This document shows positions 1 through 8,039 of a DNA stretch of 44,029 nt, in pieces. Made by a program: the position numbers and the translations under genes. The stretch is from positions 1-44,029 of the forward strand of contig JAGBCA010000011.1 in the NCBI GenBank assembly GCA_017938205.1, written 5' to 3'. The DNA is from Clostridia bacterium. Its GTDB lineage: Bacteria; Bacillota; Clostridia; Oscillospirales; CAG-272. The notes beneath the pieces are model-generated. The model made no database searches, had not been told where the DNA came from, and worked only from the letters and a program-made list of their open reading frames with translations. Numbering within the stretch: position 1 is the stretch's first letter; each line of letters begins with the position of its first letter.

Positions 1-187
1 GTAGCGAAGCGGCCGAGCGGTAGTGAATGGCGTTAATAACGCCAGAGCCGTGAGGGACCGAGCCCGCAGGCGAGACCTCACGCCTCGAAGAACGAAAATT
101 TTCGCGTGGGATCCCCCTATCCCCTTAACGCATTCGAGGGTTGCTCAAGTTTTTGCAACTTGAGCTACCCTCTTTCACGTTTTTATT
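1..187. other. Hairpin-rich non-coding stretch at window edge
   Basis: No credible gene is seen here. The stretch contains a 7-bp hairpin (TGGCGTT at 28-34 with AACGCCA at 38-44), a second 7-bp hairpin (CGTGAGG at 49-55 with CCTCACG at 76-82), a 12-bp palindrome CGAAAATTTTCG (93-104) and the terminator at 136-172. It is GC-richer and more symmetrical than the AT-rich intergenic DNA elsewhere in the window. This suits an interspersed extragenic repeat or the 3' end of a structured transcript entering from the left. It could also be the tail of an upstream gene, because the bases before position 37 read as open sequence in one frame. Confidence 0.45.
136..172 (+). terminator. Intrinsic terminator, plus strand
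   Basis: GAGGGTTGCTCAAGTT (136-151) pairs with AACTTGAGCTACCCTC (157-172) with a single mismatch and a 5-base loop. It is followed by TTTCACGTTTTTATTT on the plus strand. The U-rich tail exists only in the plus direction, so this hairpin most likely ends a transcript that enters from left of the window. It may weakly slow the minus-strand transcript that ends at 188. Confidence 0.65.
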
Positions 188-1897
188 TCAGATTTTTTGG
201 GCCTCAATTTTTTTCATCACCGCCGCCCAGCGTCTTTCATGGCTTTCGTGAGTAAAGATCGGACGGAAACCGAGTGAAAGATAGAGACGGATGGCAGGGA
301 TGCGCGCATCGTCCGTGGAGAGGAGCGCGCTCTTAAAGCCGCGCTCACGAAGCGCGTGCAGTGCCGCAAGGGCGATCCATTTGCCCATGCCCTCTCCACG
401 CGCGCTTTGATGTACGCCGACCATACGGAACCAGCCCTCGCCCGGATACGCCTCGTTTTCCACGGCGGTTGCCGTTGCGATCTTTTTGCCGTTTCTTACA
501 AGGTAAAGCACGTGATCGGGTGCATAGTCGCCACGCGTGCGCAGAAAATCAAAGGAATAGGGGTGGCCAAAGGCGCTCTTGATCAGCTCCTCCCATTCCG
601 CCTCTTCTCCTTCCTTATGCGTATGCACCGTGACTTTTTCGGGAAGATCCAGGGTGGGAAGACTCGTTATATCGGGATTGCGCATCAAAAGCTGCGGCAA
701 GGGATTCCCCTTTGGTGGATCGCCAAAATCCGGAACCTCAAGCACGGCACCGCCCTGCTTGATCGACTCATAGGCAACGAGCCCCGGAACGGTGTATCTT
801 GCGGCAAGCCATGCGTTGACGGTGGGAATCGTGCCCTCGTACACCGCCGTGCAGAAATCGTTGATCAGGAACTGATGGCTGGCCATATGGCCGTTTGGCA
901 GATCCTTATAGGCATCGGGCAAAACGTCGGGCGTTTGGATCGGGGCAAAGCTGTTCCACTGCCAGGTATGGTTTGCCACGCGCTCCTTGAAATCGGGATC
1001 GTTTTTATGCGCGGTCATATCCGTGGGGTTGACGTAATCGCTCACGTCCGCCAAGGAAACACCGCTCTCCGAGAGCGAGGTGTAGACGTGCTGGGCATTG
1101 GAGAACTGATAGGAGGCCTTCGTGCCGTAGAAGGCAGAAATAAACGAGGAGGGGGCTTTATAGCCGATACGGCGGCACTCGTTGATACGGATCACACCGC
1201 CGTTTTCAAGCGTCATCAGCGAGAATGCGTTGGAGATCGTGTTGTCCCAAAGGTTTACACCCTTTTTGAAGATCGGATCGTCCTCGGTGTCCTCATAGCC
1301 AAAGGCGGAGACCTTGGTTACGTGCGAGCCCGTGGCCGCAAGCACCATCGAGAGCGAATGCGTGGGGTAAAAGAAGGGCGGCACGCCCATGGCGGCAAGA
1401 TCCGAGCGATGCTTCTCTGAAAAATGCGAAATGTCGTGATGATACTGCGCCTCGGCATAAACGAATTTACCCATTTCGCCGCTTTCAAAGCGCTCCTTGC
1501 AGAACATGGAGCAGGGGTAATAAATGCAGGTTTCACCCATCATATAGGTCAGTCCCGTTTGCTCCACGAGGCGCACGATCTCTTCGCAGTGGCTGATCTC
1601 GGAGGCCATCGGCACGGCACTGTATACGTGTCTGCCCGCCTTCAAGGCCTGAACGACTAAGGGACCGTGCGTGTGGCGCGGCGTGAAGATGGCAACGGCA
1701 TTGATGTCCGTTTCGAGAAGCTCATCCAAGCTATGATAGTATTCCACGCCGAAGCGCTCGCCGAAGTCCTTGGCATTTTGCTCGTCCGTGTCTGCCACTA
1801 CGACGCGCTCCACATATGGATGCTGCTTAAAAAGCTCGACGAAGGAAGCGGAAAACTGTCCGCAGCCGAGAATACCGATACGAATTTTTTCTTTCAT
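188..1897 (-). CDS. Gfo/Idh/MocA-type oxidoreductase fused to GNAT acetyltransferase
   Basis: 569 aa, two domains. Residues 1 to about 395 form a Gfo/Idh/MocA-like protein, with a Rossmann fold starting GILGCGQF and a C-terminal alpha/beta domain. Residues of about 430-565 form a GNAT N-acetyltransferase with the acetyl-CoA loop RGEGMGK (500-506). The usual EKP motif carrying the catalytic lysine is AVP here (94-96, within YSAVPMA), and the usual GGG..D.G.H motif is replaced by YPTHSLSM. Classical NAD-dependent sugar oxidation is therefore doubtful. The next gene upstream is a paralogue with the same changes but no GNAT domain. The two overlap by 4 bp (ATGA), so they are translationally coupled. 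The start has an AAAGGA site upstream, and MKEKIRIG matches the paralogue's start. A sugar-modifying role is inferred; the substrate is unknown. Confidence 0.85.
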   Translation of the reverse strand: MKEKIRIGILGCGQFSASFVELFKQHPYVERVVVADTDEQNAKDFGERFGVEYYHSLDELLETDINAVAIFTPRHTHGPLVVQALKAGRHVYSAVPMASEISHCEEIVRLVEQTGLTYMMGETCIYYPCSMFCKERFESGEMGKFVYAEAQYHHDISHFSEKHRSDLAAMGVPPFFYPTHSLSMVLAATGSHVTKVSAFGYEDTEDDPIFKKGVNLWDNTISNAFSLMTLENGGVIRINECRRIGYKAPSSFISAFYGTKASYQFSNAQHVYTSLSESGVSLADVSDYVNPTDMTAHKNDPDFKERVANHTWQWNSFAPIQTPDVLPDAYKDLPNGHMASHQFLINDFCTAVYEGTIPTVNAWLAARYTVPGLVAYESIKQGGAVLEVPDFGDPPKGNPLPQLLMRNPDITSLPTLDLPEKVTVHTHKEGEEAEWEELIKSAFGHPYSFDFLRTRGDYAPDHVLYLVRNGKKIATATAVENEAYPGEGWFRMVGVHQSARGEGMGKWIALAALHALRERGFKSALLSTDDARIPAIRLYLSLGFRPIFTHESHERRWAAVMKKIEAQKI

Positions 1898-3177
1898 TTT
1901 CTATTTTCCTTTCTATATTCGTCATACGTATTGGGATTGACCTCACGATCCTCGGAAAGCACCTCTATTCCCTGTGGGGGATCGCCGAGATCGGGTACGT
2001 CCATCGTTTTTCCGTTTTGCATCGCGCTCTCGTGCGCTATGAGGCCGGGAATGTTGTATCTTGCAGCCTGCCACGCATTCGTTGGCGATAGCTTGCCCGT
2101 GACGTATGCCTGACAAAAATCATCCACCATAAATTTGTGCGTGCCTGCATGGCCGGTTCCAACCTCCGCAAGCTCGATCGGTAAGCGATCCACGCGTTGG
2201 ATCGGCGCTTCCGCACTCGACCACGCACCCTCTGCCGCTCTTTCGAGAAAATCCGAATCGTTCTTATGCGCTGTCAGCTCGATCGGGTTCAGAAGATCGC
2301 TCACGTTTTCATACTCAACCGTCTTATCCTTTGCGCGCACGAAGCTATGCTGCACAAGAGAGCACTCATACGAGGCGGCCGTGCCGTTAAAACAAGTGAT
2401 GTAGGTTTCGGGGAAATGCCATGCAATGCGGCGGTTTTCGCTCACACGAAGCACCGATCCGTCACTCATTTTAAGGAGCATGCTCGTATTGGAAAAAGGA
2501 TTATCCCAATAATTCTTGCCTTCTCCGAAGATATCCGTATCCTTTCGCTCTTCATAGCCAAAGGCAGAAACACGCACCGCGTGTGCCTTGGTGGCAGATA
2601 GAAGCATAGACGTGGAATGCGTTGGATAATACAGAGGCGGCAGACCTGCCATCTTGCGCCACGCATCCCCCTCCGTATACTGAAAGGTATGATACAAGCG
2701 ACTCATATCGTGGTTATACTGCGACTCTGCGTACACGAGATCACCGATCTCACCCGAAGCATACTTCTGGCGGCAAAAGATCGCGGCAGGGCGATAAATT
2801 CCCGTTTCGCCCATCGAATAGGTCAATCCTGTTTCCGAAACAAGACGAACGATCTCACGGATCTCTTCCACGCTCGTTGCCATCGGAACGGCACTGTAAA
2901 CGTTCTTCCCCGCCTTCAGAGCAGCGATCGCCATTTCGCCATGCTGATTTCTCTGCGAGAAGATGGCAATACAGTTGATCTCGTCAGAAGCAAGCATTTC
3001 TTCATAGGTGTCAAAAATACGGTCACAGCCGAAACGATCAAAATAATCCTTGGCACGCTCGGGAAATTTATCACAGACCGCGATGTACTCCACAGCCGGA
3101 TGCGCCTTGAAAATCGGAACGAAGCCTCTGCAGAACTGACCGCAGCCAACGAAGCCGATACGAATTTTTTCTTTCAT
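1894..3177 (-). CDS. Gfo/Idh/MocA-type oxidoreductase, non-canonical active site
   Basis: 427 aa from the ATG at 3177, chosen because MKEKIRIG aligns with the downstream paralogue. A TTG two codons further upstream is possible. GGAGG lies about 9 bases before the ATG. The N-terminal Rossmann fold begins IRIGFVGCGQF. The EKP lysine motif is again missing (AVP at 95-97), and the histidine-bearing motif reads YPTHSTSM. It belongs to the same subfamily as the gene downstream and clearly arose with it by duplication. It is the first gene of the pair and has its own sigma-A promoter, divergent from an AraC regulator that probably controls both. Binding of a sugar or cyclitol is inferred; enzymatic oxidation is not assured without the lysine. 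Confidence 0.85.
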   Translation of the reverse strand: MKEKIRIGFVGCGQFCRGFVPIFKAHPAVEYIAVCDKFPERAKDYFDRFGCDRIFDTYEEMLASDEINCIAIFSQRNQHGEMAIAALKAGKNVYSAVPMATSVEEIREIVRLVSETGLTYSMGETGIYRPAAIFCRQKYASGEIGDLVYAESQYNHDMSRLYHTFQYTEGDAWRKMAGLPPLYYPTHSTSMLLSATKAHAVRVSAFGYEERKDTDIFGEGKNYWDNPFSNTSMLLKMSDGSVLRVSENRRIAWHFPETYITCFNGTAASYECSLVQHSFVRAKDKTVEYENVSDLLNPIELTAHKNDSDFLERAAEGAWSSAEAPIQRVDRLPIELAEVGTGHAGTHKFMVDDFCQAYVTGKLSPTNAWQAARYNIPGLIAHESAMQNGKTMDVPDLGDPPQGIEVLSEDREVNPNTYDEYRKENRK

Positions 3178-3203
3178 AAACAAAAGCCTCCGTTTTTTCT
3201 TCC

Positions 3204-3232
3204 ATTGTAGCAGAAGGGGAGCGTAAATACAA
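3204..3232 (-). promoter_or_regulatory. Sigma-A promoter for the Gfo/Idh pair
   Basis: Read on the minus strand: TTGTAT (3232-3227), a 17-base spacer, then TACAAT (3209-3204), with an upstream TG giving an extended -10. It lies back to back with the promoter of the AraC gene, with only about 50 bp between the two -35 boxes. One AraC operator could therefore control both directions. Confidence 0.7.
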
Positions 3233-3284
3233 TGCCGTACGGTTGTTTAAAAATTGTATTTTTGTTGCTTTCTTATTTTTTTCC

Positions 3285-3313
3285 TTGCCTTTTTTTCCAA
3301 AACATGCTATATT
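3285..3313 (+). promoter_or_regulatory. Sigma-A promoter for the AraC regulator at 3348
   Basis: TTGCCT (3285-3290), a 17-base spacer and TATATT (3308-3313), preceded by TGC (extended -10). The expected start near 3320 gives a leader of about 28 bases containing GGAGGAG (3336-3342). Confidence 0.65.
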
Positions 3314-3347
3314 TATCTTGTAAATACGTTGCTATGGAGGAGTTTAC

Positions 3348-4175
3348 ATGTCCTATGACACCGACCGATACCGCTTGCCGCGGCAAAGCGAACGACTGAC
3401 GATCACGGAATGCGGCATACAGATCTGCCATCCCGGGCACGCCGCGCCAATGCTCAAATACCGCGAATACTCGGCGCATTTTATCTTAGAGGGGGCGGGC
3501 GTTTATGAGATCGGCGACAGCAGCTATCCCTTGGAGGCGGGGGACGGCTTTATGATCACGCCGGGGGCGGTTTGCTCCTATACGGCGGATGAAAAGCGTC
3601 CATGGAAATACGTTTACGTTTCCTTCTCGGGACGGGAGGCGGATGCAATTGCAGAGAGTGCCGGGATTTGTGAGGGAAACGTGATCTTTCATTTTCCGGC
3701 AGACGATGCGATGCGCCACGATATTTACGCCCTGCACGCGGCAGGAAAGCAAAGCGGTGCTTGCGGCTATGACGTGCTCGGATACTTTTTGCTCGTGATG
3801 AGCCGACTGATAAAAAAATGTGCGCCCTCAAAAATACAGGAGCGCACGGGCGAACACTACGTTCGCCTTGCAAAGCAATACATTGAGGACAACTATCCTT
3901 ATAAGATCGGAACAGCCGAGATCGCCTATCACGTATGCCTGGAGCGATCCTATCTTTACCGCCTTTTTATGAAAGAGGAAGGAATCTCCCCCTCACGCTA
4001 TCTTTTGCGGTATCGGATGCAGAGGGCGGTCTCGCTTCTTTTGCAAGCGGAGCACTCCATCTCCGAGGTTGCCGCCGCCGTTGGCATTCCCGAGCTCGCG
4101 CATTTTTACAAGGCCTTCAAGGCCTTTTACGGCGTGACACCGAAAAAATACAAAGAGATGCAAAAAAGCATTTGA
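3348..4175 (+). CDS. AraC-family transcriptional regulator
   Basis: 275 aa. The N-terminal half is a cupin-type ligand-binding domain (EGAGVYEIGDSSYPLEAGDGFMI, written here only as a landmark around residues 50-72, followed by the typical WKYVYVSFSG). The C-terminal 100 residues hold two helix-turn-helix motifs, ending GVTPKKYKEMQKSI, the usual AraC tail. The start has GGAGGAG 5 bases upstream. The gene is divergent from the two Gfo/Idh genes and followed by a metallohydrolase with its own promoter overlapping this stop codon. By position it probably senses the sugar or derivative handled by these neighbours and acts on the shared 170-bp intergenic region. The ligand is unknown. Confidence 0.92.
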   Translation: MSYDTDRYRLPRQSERLTITECGIQICHPGHAAPMLKYREYSAHFILEGAGVYEIGDSSYPLEAGDGFMITPGAVCSYTADEKRPWKYVYVSFSGREADAIAESAGICEGNVIFHFPADDAMRHDIYALHAAGKQSGACGYDVLGYFLLVMSRLIKKCAPSKIQERTGEHYVRLAKQYIEDNYPYKIGTAEIAYHVCLERSYLYRLFMKEEGISPSRYLLRYRMQRAVSLLLQAEHSISEVAAAVGIPELAHFYKAFKAFYGVTPKKYKEMQKSI

Positions 4176-4200
4176 CACGCAAGGCAACTTGTGATAAGAT
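4172..4200 (+). promoter_or_regulatory. Near-consensus sigma-A promoter overlapping araC stop
   Basis: TTGACA (4172-4177, containing the upstream TGA stop), 17-base spacer, TAAGAT (4195-4200). The leader carries a small hairpin, TTTCGC (4213-4218) with GCGAAA (4224-4229), whose right arm touches the AAAGGAG ribosome site. Translation may therefore be tuned. Confidence 0.7.
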
Positions 4201-4240
4201 GATATATATATTTTTCGCGCTATGCGAAAGGAGATACAAA

Positions 4241-5731
4241 ATGAAGCTTTTATACGATACCTACGAGGGTAAGGGTGCTTACGTTAAGGGGTACGAGGAT
4301 GCGAGCGTGAAGGATGCTTTGGCACTCGCGCAGAGCCTTTCCACCGAGGGCTATACGGTCACAGACACCGAGATGCTTTCCGAGAACACCTTTACCTTTT
4401 ACGAAAAAGACGGAGAGAAGCGGATCCTTGCTTACTATCCCGAAGCGAAGGAAATAAAGCTTGTGACCGAGGAGGGCGCGCTGATCCATGGGCTTACGGA
4501 TACCACTAAGAAAAAGCTTTGCAAGCCGCTTTTCACGATGGTGGACACCTTTGACTTCGGAATTTCCTTAGTTCTTCGTTTGGAGGACGGCCGCTTTATC
4601 GTTTTTGACGGCGGCTGGGAAACGCGCGATTATGCCGAGCGGCTGATGGCAGTGCTCAAAAAGCAGTGCGTGACCGAGGAGATCACCATTGCCGCATGGA
4701 TCATGACACATCCGCATATCGATCACTACCGCTGCTACACTTCTTTCGCGGAAAAGTTTGAAAATCAGTACAAAGTGCAAAGATTTATTTACAATTTATT
4801 TGATTTTGATGCATCAGAGGACTTTATCGCAGGGGCGGCAAAGGAAGGCCCGCACATGGCGCGCTTCTTCGAAGCCGTTGAAAAAAGCGGTGCGCCCGTA
4901 TACCGTGCGCACACGGGCGAGACCTTTGAGATCGGGGGTATGCGCTTTGAAACGCTCTCCACGCCCGACGATACGATGAGAAACCGCGTGACGAACATCA
5001 ACAGTCTTTCTCTCGTTTTCAAAATTTTCTGTGAGGGACAAACGCTTCTTATCACGGGCGATGCCATGCTTCCCTCCTCGCATCTTGCGGCGCGCTTCGG
5101 CTCGTATCTTAAATCGGACATTCTGCAGGTGCCACACCATATGTTTGACGGCGGATGCGTTGACTGCTACCGCCTGATCGATCCCGAAACCATCGTGATC
5201 CCCTGCGAGGATGAATACGTTTTCTCCGTGTTCTCCACGCGCAAAAAGGGTACGAAGGATCCTAACCTCCTTTTGCTCCGCGATCTGAACGTGAAGGACT
5301 GCTACACCGGTGCGAGAGGCAATATCGTTTTAGAGCTTCCCTTCGCGCCTCGCGCAAACGGCAGAGAGCTTCTGCTTGCCGATATTGAGAGGGGTGACCG
5401 CTCAATCGGCGCAAAGGATTGGTATTTCGGGGATATTACGACCGAAAGCTGTGACTTCACGGTTGTGAACACCGCTTGGGACACCTCCGTTTTCCGCATC
5501 GATATTCTTGCTGCAGAGGGCGAGACCAGCGTGCACGATTTCAAGGAGCTTTCCGTTCCGAAAAGCTGTTACAAGACCTTCAGGCTTACGGATGCGGAGG
5601 GCTACGAGCCCGAGGCACGCGGCGGCGAAATTGAGAAATACATCAAGGAGGGCCACAAATACGTGGTGCGCTTCCGTTGCTATACGCCCATGATCGTGAA
5701 GGGACCGAGCGACCCGATCTATCATTCTTGA
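4241..5731 (+). CDS. Metallo-beta-lactamase-fold hydrolase
   Basis: 496 aa. The ATG at 4241 was chosen because AAAGGAGATACAAA precedes it directly; the open frame extends upstream only through the AraC gene in another phase. An N-terminal region of about 120 residues with no recognised fold precedes the MBL domain. The metal motif is HPHIDH (157-162, the HxHxDH signature), followed downstream by LLITGDAM (metal-bridging Asp) and VPHHMFDGG (distal His). No signal peptide is seen, so it is cytoplasmic. The C-terminal region of about 110 residues is again unassigned. The fold covers lactonases, esterases, phosphodiesterases and nucleases. Beside sugar-oxidising-type proteins, a sugar lactonase or ester hydrolase is a reasonable guess. 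Its strong independent promoter means it need not follow AraC control. Confidence 0.85.
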   Translation: MKLLYDTYEGKGAYVKGYEDASVKDALALAQSLSTEGYTVTDTEMLSENTFTFYEKDGEKRILAYYPEAKEIKLVTEEGALIHGLTDTTKKKLCKPLFTMVDTFDFGISLVLRLEDGRFIVFDGGWETRDYAERLMAVLKKQCVTEEITIAAWIMTHPHIDHYRCYTSFAEKFENQYKVQRFIYNLFDFDASEDFIAGAAKEGPHMARFFEAVEKSGAPVYRAHTGETFEIGGMRFETLSTPDDTMRNRVTNINSLSLVFKIFCEGQTLLITGDAMLPSSHLAARFGSYLKSDILQVPHHMFDGGCVDCYRLIDPETIVIPCEDEYVFSVFSTRKKGTKDPNLLLLRDLNVKDCYTGARGNIVLELPFAPRANGRELLLADIERGDRSIGAKDWYFGDITTESCDFTVVNTAWDTSVFRIDILAAEGETSVHDFKELSVPKSCYKTFRLTDAEGYEPEARGGEIEKYIKEGHKYVVRFRCYTPMIVKGPSDPIYHS

Positions 5732-5766
5732 CCGGAAAATCATTATAGTAATAGCTTATTAAATCA

Positions 5767-5803
5767 AACACCCCCTGCACATCATTATCGTGCAGGGGGT
5801 GTT
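5767..5803. terminator. Bidirectional terminator between convergent genes
   Basis: Perfect 14-bp stem: AACACCCCCTGCAC (5767-5780) with GTGCAGGGGGTGTT (5790-5803), 9-base loop. It lies between the stops of the MBL hydrolase (plus) and the SGNH hydrolase (minus). The flanks are moderately T-rich in both directions. Confidence 0.85.
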
Positions 5804-5807
5804 CGGT

Positions 5808-6863
5808 TTATTTCAAGATCCTTTTGAGGGTGGGAAGGAAGCCCTTCGCCATAAAGTAAAATCCGCAATCGTTCGGATGGCAATTGTCCACGGTGCAGTA
5901 GTCTATATCCGTGTTCTGATAGAAGGAGGCACCGTCTACGAAATAGATGTTTTCGTCCTCTTTATAGTTTCTTAAGTAAGTATCCATTACCACAGCGCGG
6001 CGAAGCTCCTTGGCACGCTGCCCTGCCTTCATAGGCTTCCAGAAATCGGGGCAGGAAGCAAAAATGATGGGAAGCGTGGGGTTCTTTTCGCGGATGATCT
6101 TATAGAAGCGCTCGTGCGTTTTTTCAAGATGCTCGACGGAGGGGGCGTTATGATCGTAGTCCATCACGAAGGCGCTCATAGGAAGAGAGGCGATATATTC
6201 CGCCATCACGTCCTCGCCTCTGGCACTGCCCGAGAAGCCGAGGTTAATATGATCCACCGAAAGCTCGCGCGAGAGCTTTGCCTGATAGGCATTGCCGGGG
6301 CGAGAGGCGCAACCGCCCTGGGTGATGGACGAGCCGTAATACACGATCGGGGGAATATCCCGGTAAGGGTTATAGGCTTCGAGGCTTGCACCCTTTTCAA
6401 GACCGATATACAGGCTTTCTACGGCACTGTACAGTGGGAAATGGATCAGGAGATCTCTATCCTCATTCGTTTCAAGGGTGATCAGACCGCCGAAGCCGTC
6501 CTCTATGAGATATGGCGGTTGGTAAGTGCTAAGATATTGCGTTTTTTCATAAATATCAAAGCCTGCAAAGCCGCAAGCGGTGAAGTGCGAAAAACGCGCC
6601 ACGCTGCGCATTTTTGCGCTGATAGCTACGTATCGGGAATTCGTGCGGAAGGTAACTCGCCCACCTGCAGAATGCTCATGCAGGGCGTATACACCATCGT
6701 TGGTCGCTTTGGCAACCGCATCGGGAAGGCGGCAGAAGGAATCGTCCTCATACATCAAGCCCCATACCTTGAAGGGGGTCTCTCTGACGTCAAAATACTC
6801 CAATTCTACGCCTTCGGGCAGGCTCTTCGGCTTAAAATTCTTATCAATGTCCTCGATTCTCAT
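5808..6863 (-). CDS. SGNH/GDSL-type hydrolase with N-terminal jellyroll
   Basis: 351 aa. The N-terminal 160 residues resemble the GxDLY-type beta-sandwich found ahead of some SGNH esterases (AGFDIYEK, about 100-107). The catalytic domain starts with block I GSSITQG (177-183, nucleophile Ser179) and ends with the Asp/His pair in DNCHPND (D326, H329). No signal peptide is seen, so a cytoplasmic carbohydrate esterase is likely, for example removing acetyl or other acyl groups from imported sugars. AAAGGAAA precedes the ATG. It lies 29 bases downstream of the YfcE-type phosphoesterase and is probably co-transcribed with it. Its substrate cannot be read from sequence. Confidence 0.88.
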   Translation of the reverse strand: MRIEDIDKNFKPKSLPEGVELEYFDVRETPFKVWGLMYEDDSFCRLPDAVAKATNDGVYALHEHSAGGRVTFRTNSRYVAISAKMRSVARFSHFTACGFAGFDIYEKTQYLSTYQPPYLIEDGFGGLITLETNEDRDLLIHFPLYSAVESLYIGLEKGASLEAYNPYRDIPPIVYYGSSITQGGCASRPGNAYQAKLSRELSVDHINLGFSGSARGEDVMAEYIASLPMSAFVMDYDHNAPSVEHLEKTHERFYKIIREKNPTLPIIFASCPDFWKPMKAGQRAKELRRAVVMDTYLRNYKEDENIYFVDGASFYQNTDIDYCTVDNCHPNDCGFYFMAKGFLPTLKRILK

Positions 6864-6892
6864 AAAAATTTCCTTTCAAGTCTTAATATTTC

Positions 6893-7396
6893 TTAATATT
6901 CGGTTTCACCGTGAGATAACAAATAATTTCCATCCTTTATTGTTAAGAGGCCGTAGGTCGGGCGGCCAAGATCGGAGCGGCCGATGCTCCCCGGATTGAA
7001 GAGTGTGAAGGGGGGTTCCCTCTCGCTATGGTATTCCTCCGTCGAACGGTGGGTATGCCCGAAAAGGCAAAGCCGCGCATCCTTTCTTGCGGCAAGCGCA
7101 CAAAGACCGCCCGTGGAAAACTTTGCATCGTATTTATGTCCGTGCGTGAAAACGATCTTCACGCCCTCGATGGTGATCTCATCCGTTTCCTCCGTGGGAT
7201 AAAGCGGTGCAAAATCGCAGTTCCCTCTCACAAAAAGGAAGGTTCGATCGGGAAAAGACACAGGTAGCGACTCCGCCTCCGAAAGTCCGTCACCGAGAAA
7301 GAAGATCACCGCGGCATCGGGATGGCTTTCGATCACGCGCTTCATGCGGTATAGGCCATGGCCGTGACTATCCGAAAATATCAGGCATTTTTGCAT
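6893..7396 (-). CDS. YfcE-type metallophosphoesterase
   Basis: 167 aa from the ATG at 7396 (MQKCLIFSDSHGHG), chosen because GAAAGGATC lies just upstream; an in-frame extension of 29 codons is unsupported. It carries the calcineurin-like metal motifs in order: SDSHG, FLGDG, RGNCD, THGHKYD and FGHTHRS. Length and order match the small YfcE/MJ0936 phosphodiesterases (COG0622). It would be a soluble Mn-dependent enzyme; the natural substrate is not defined for most members. It precedes the SGNH hydrolase on the same strand and diverges from the small genes beginning at 7469. Confidence 0.92.
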   Translation of the reverse strand: MQKCLIFSDSHGHGLYRMKRVIESHPDAAVIFFLGDGLSEAESLPVSFPDRTFLFVRGNCDFAPLYPTEETDEITIEGVKIVFTHGHKYDAKFSTGGLCALAARKDARLCLFGHTHRSTEEYHSEREPPFTLFNPGSIGRSDLGRPTYGLLTIKDGNYLLSHGETEY

Positions 7397-7468
7397 AAAC
7401 GATCCTTTCACACAACCGCCGCACCCTTCATAGAATGAGGGTAGAAAACGAAGAACGGAGGTTTTTGA

Positions 7469-7699
7469 ATGAAGCTGAACCAAGAACAGTTAAAGAGGCT
7501 CTCCGCGCTTTCCGATGCGGAGCTTGAGCGCGAGATCCGCCGCATGGCGGCCGCCAAGGGGCTTTCCCTGCCGCAGGCTTCGCCTGCGCACGAGGATCTT
7601 GAAAAGCTGCGCGCGCTTCTGACGAGCGAAAAGGGCTTTGGCCTCATGGATGCTATGCGCTATTACAACGCATACAAGAAAAAATACGGGGCGAAATGA
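7469..7699 (+). CDS. Small conserved-looking protein, unknown function
   Basis: 76 aa, charged and mostly helical by composition (LKRLSALSDAELEREIRR). It ends in a lysine-rich tail, MRYYNAYKKKYGAK. No family is recognised. ACGGAGG stands 7 bases before the ATG. It is the first of three genes in tight array: its TGA overlaps the next ATG (ATGA). No transmembrane segment or signal peptide is seen. Codon use resembles the surrounding genes, so it looks like a real chromosomal gene rather than noise. Confidence 0.75.
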   Translation: MKLNQEQLKRLSALSDAELEREIRRMAAAKGLSLPQASPAHEDLEKLRALLTSEKGFGLMDAMRYYNAYKKKYGAK

Positions 7700-8037
7700 G
7701 CACGGCAGGCGGGCAAGGCCCGGATCTTTCAAGAATCGTAAGCCTGATCATGCAAAATCCCGATCTGATCCGACAAATTGAGGCACTTGCTAAGGATAAT
7801 TCCGAAAATACGGAAGCCGATACGCAGGTAAGCTCCCCTCCGCTCCCTGCCCCCGAGGAGACGGAGGCGGTGAGCAAGACAGCGCACGCAAGTGTCGCGG
7901 TGCGCGGCGCGGATAAGCGCGAAAAGCGCACGCAGCTGCTTTCTGCTCTGCGCCCCTACGTTTCCGAGAAGCGCGGAAAAACCATTGACACGCTGCTTGG
8001 CGCGATGGATCTTTGGGATCTCGTGGGAAGGGGGTAA
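7696..8037 (+). CDS. Small protein of unknown function, second of a trio
   Basis: 113 aa. The N-terminal 40 residues (PDLSRIVSLIMQNPDLIRQI) look amphipathic and helical. The middle is low in complexity and rich in S, P, E and T. The C-terminal 40 residues have a positively charged helical segment, LLSALRPYVSEKRGKTID, then LLGAMDLWDLVG. I have the impression that this C-terminal pattern recurs in short clostridial proteins, but I cannot name a family. It is translationally coupled to the upstream gene by a 4-bp overlap and sits 2 bases before the next start. A partner or scaffold role for the third, membrane-associated protein is possible but is inference only. Confidence 0.72.
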   Translation: MSTAGGQGPDLSRIVSLIMQNPDLIRQIEALAKDNSENTEADTQVSSPPLPAPEETEAVSKTAHASVAVRGADKREKRTQLLSALRPYVSEKRGKTIDTLLGAMDLWDLVGRG

Positions 8038-8039
8038 GC

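Noticed and set aside
1-45. Resemblance of the first bases to a tRNA D-arm (GCGGCCGAGCGG)
   Set aside because: No acceptor stem, anticodon arm or TPsiC sequence follows at tRNA spacing.
3935-4240. N-terminal extension of the MBL hydrolase through the AraC gene
   Set aside because: The extension lies in another frame of the AraC coding region. Promoter and ribosome site place the start at 4241.
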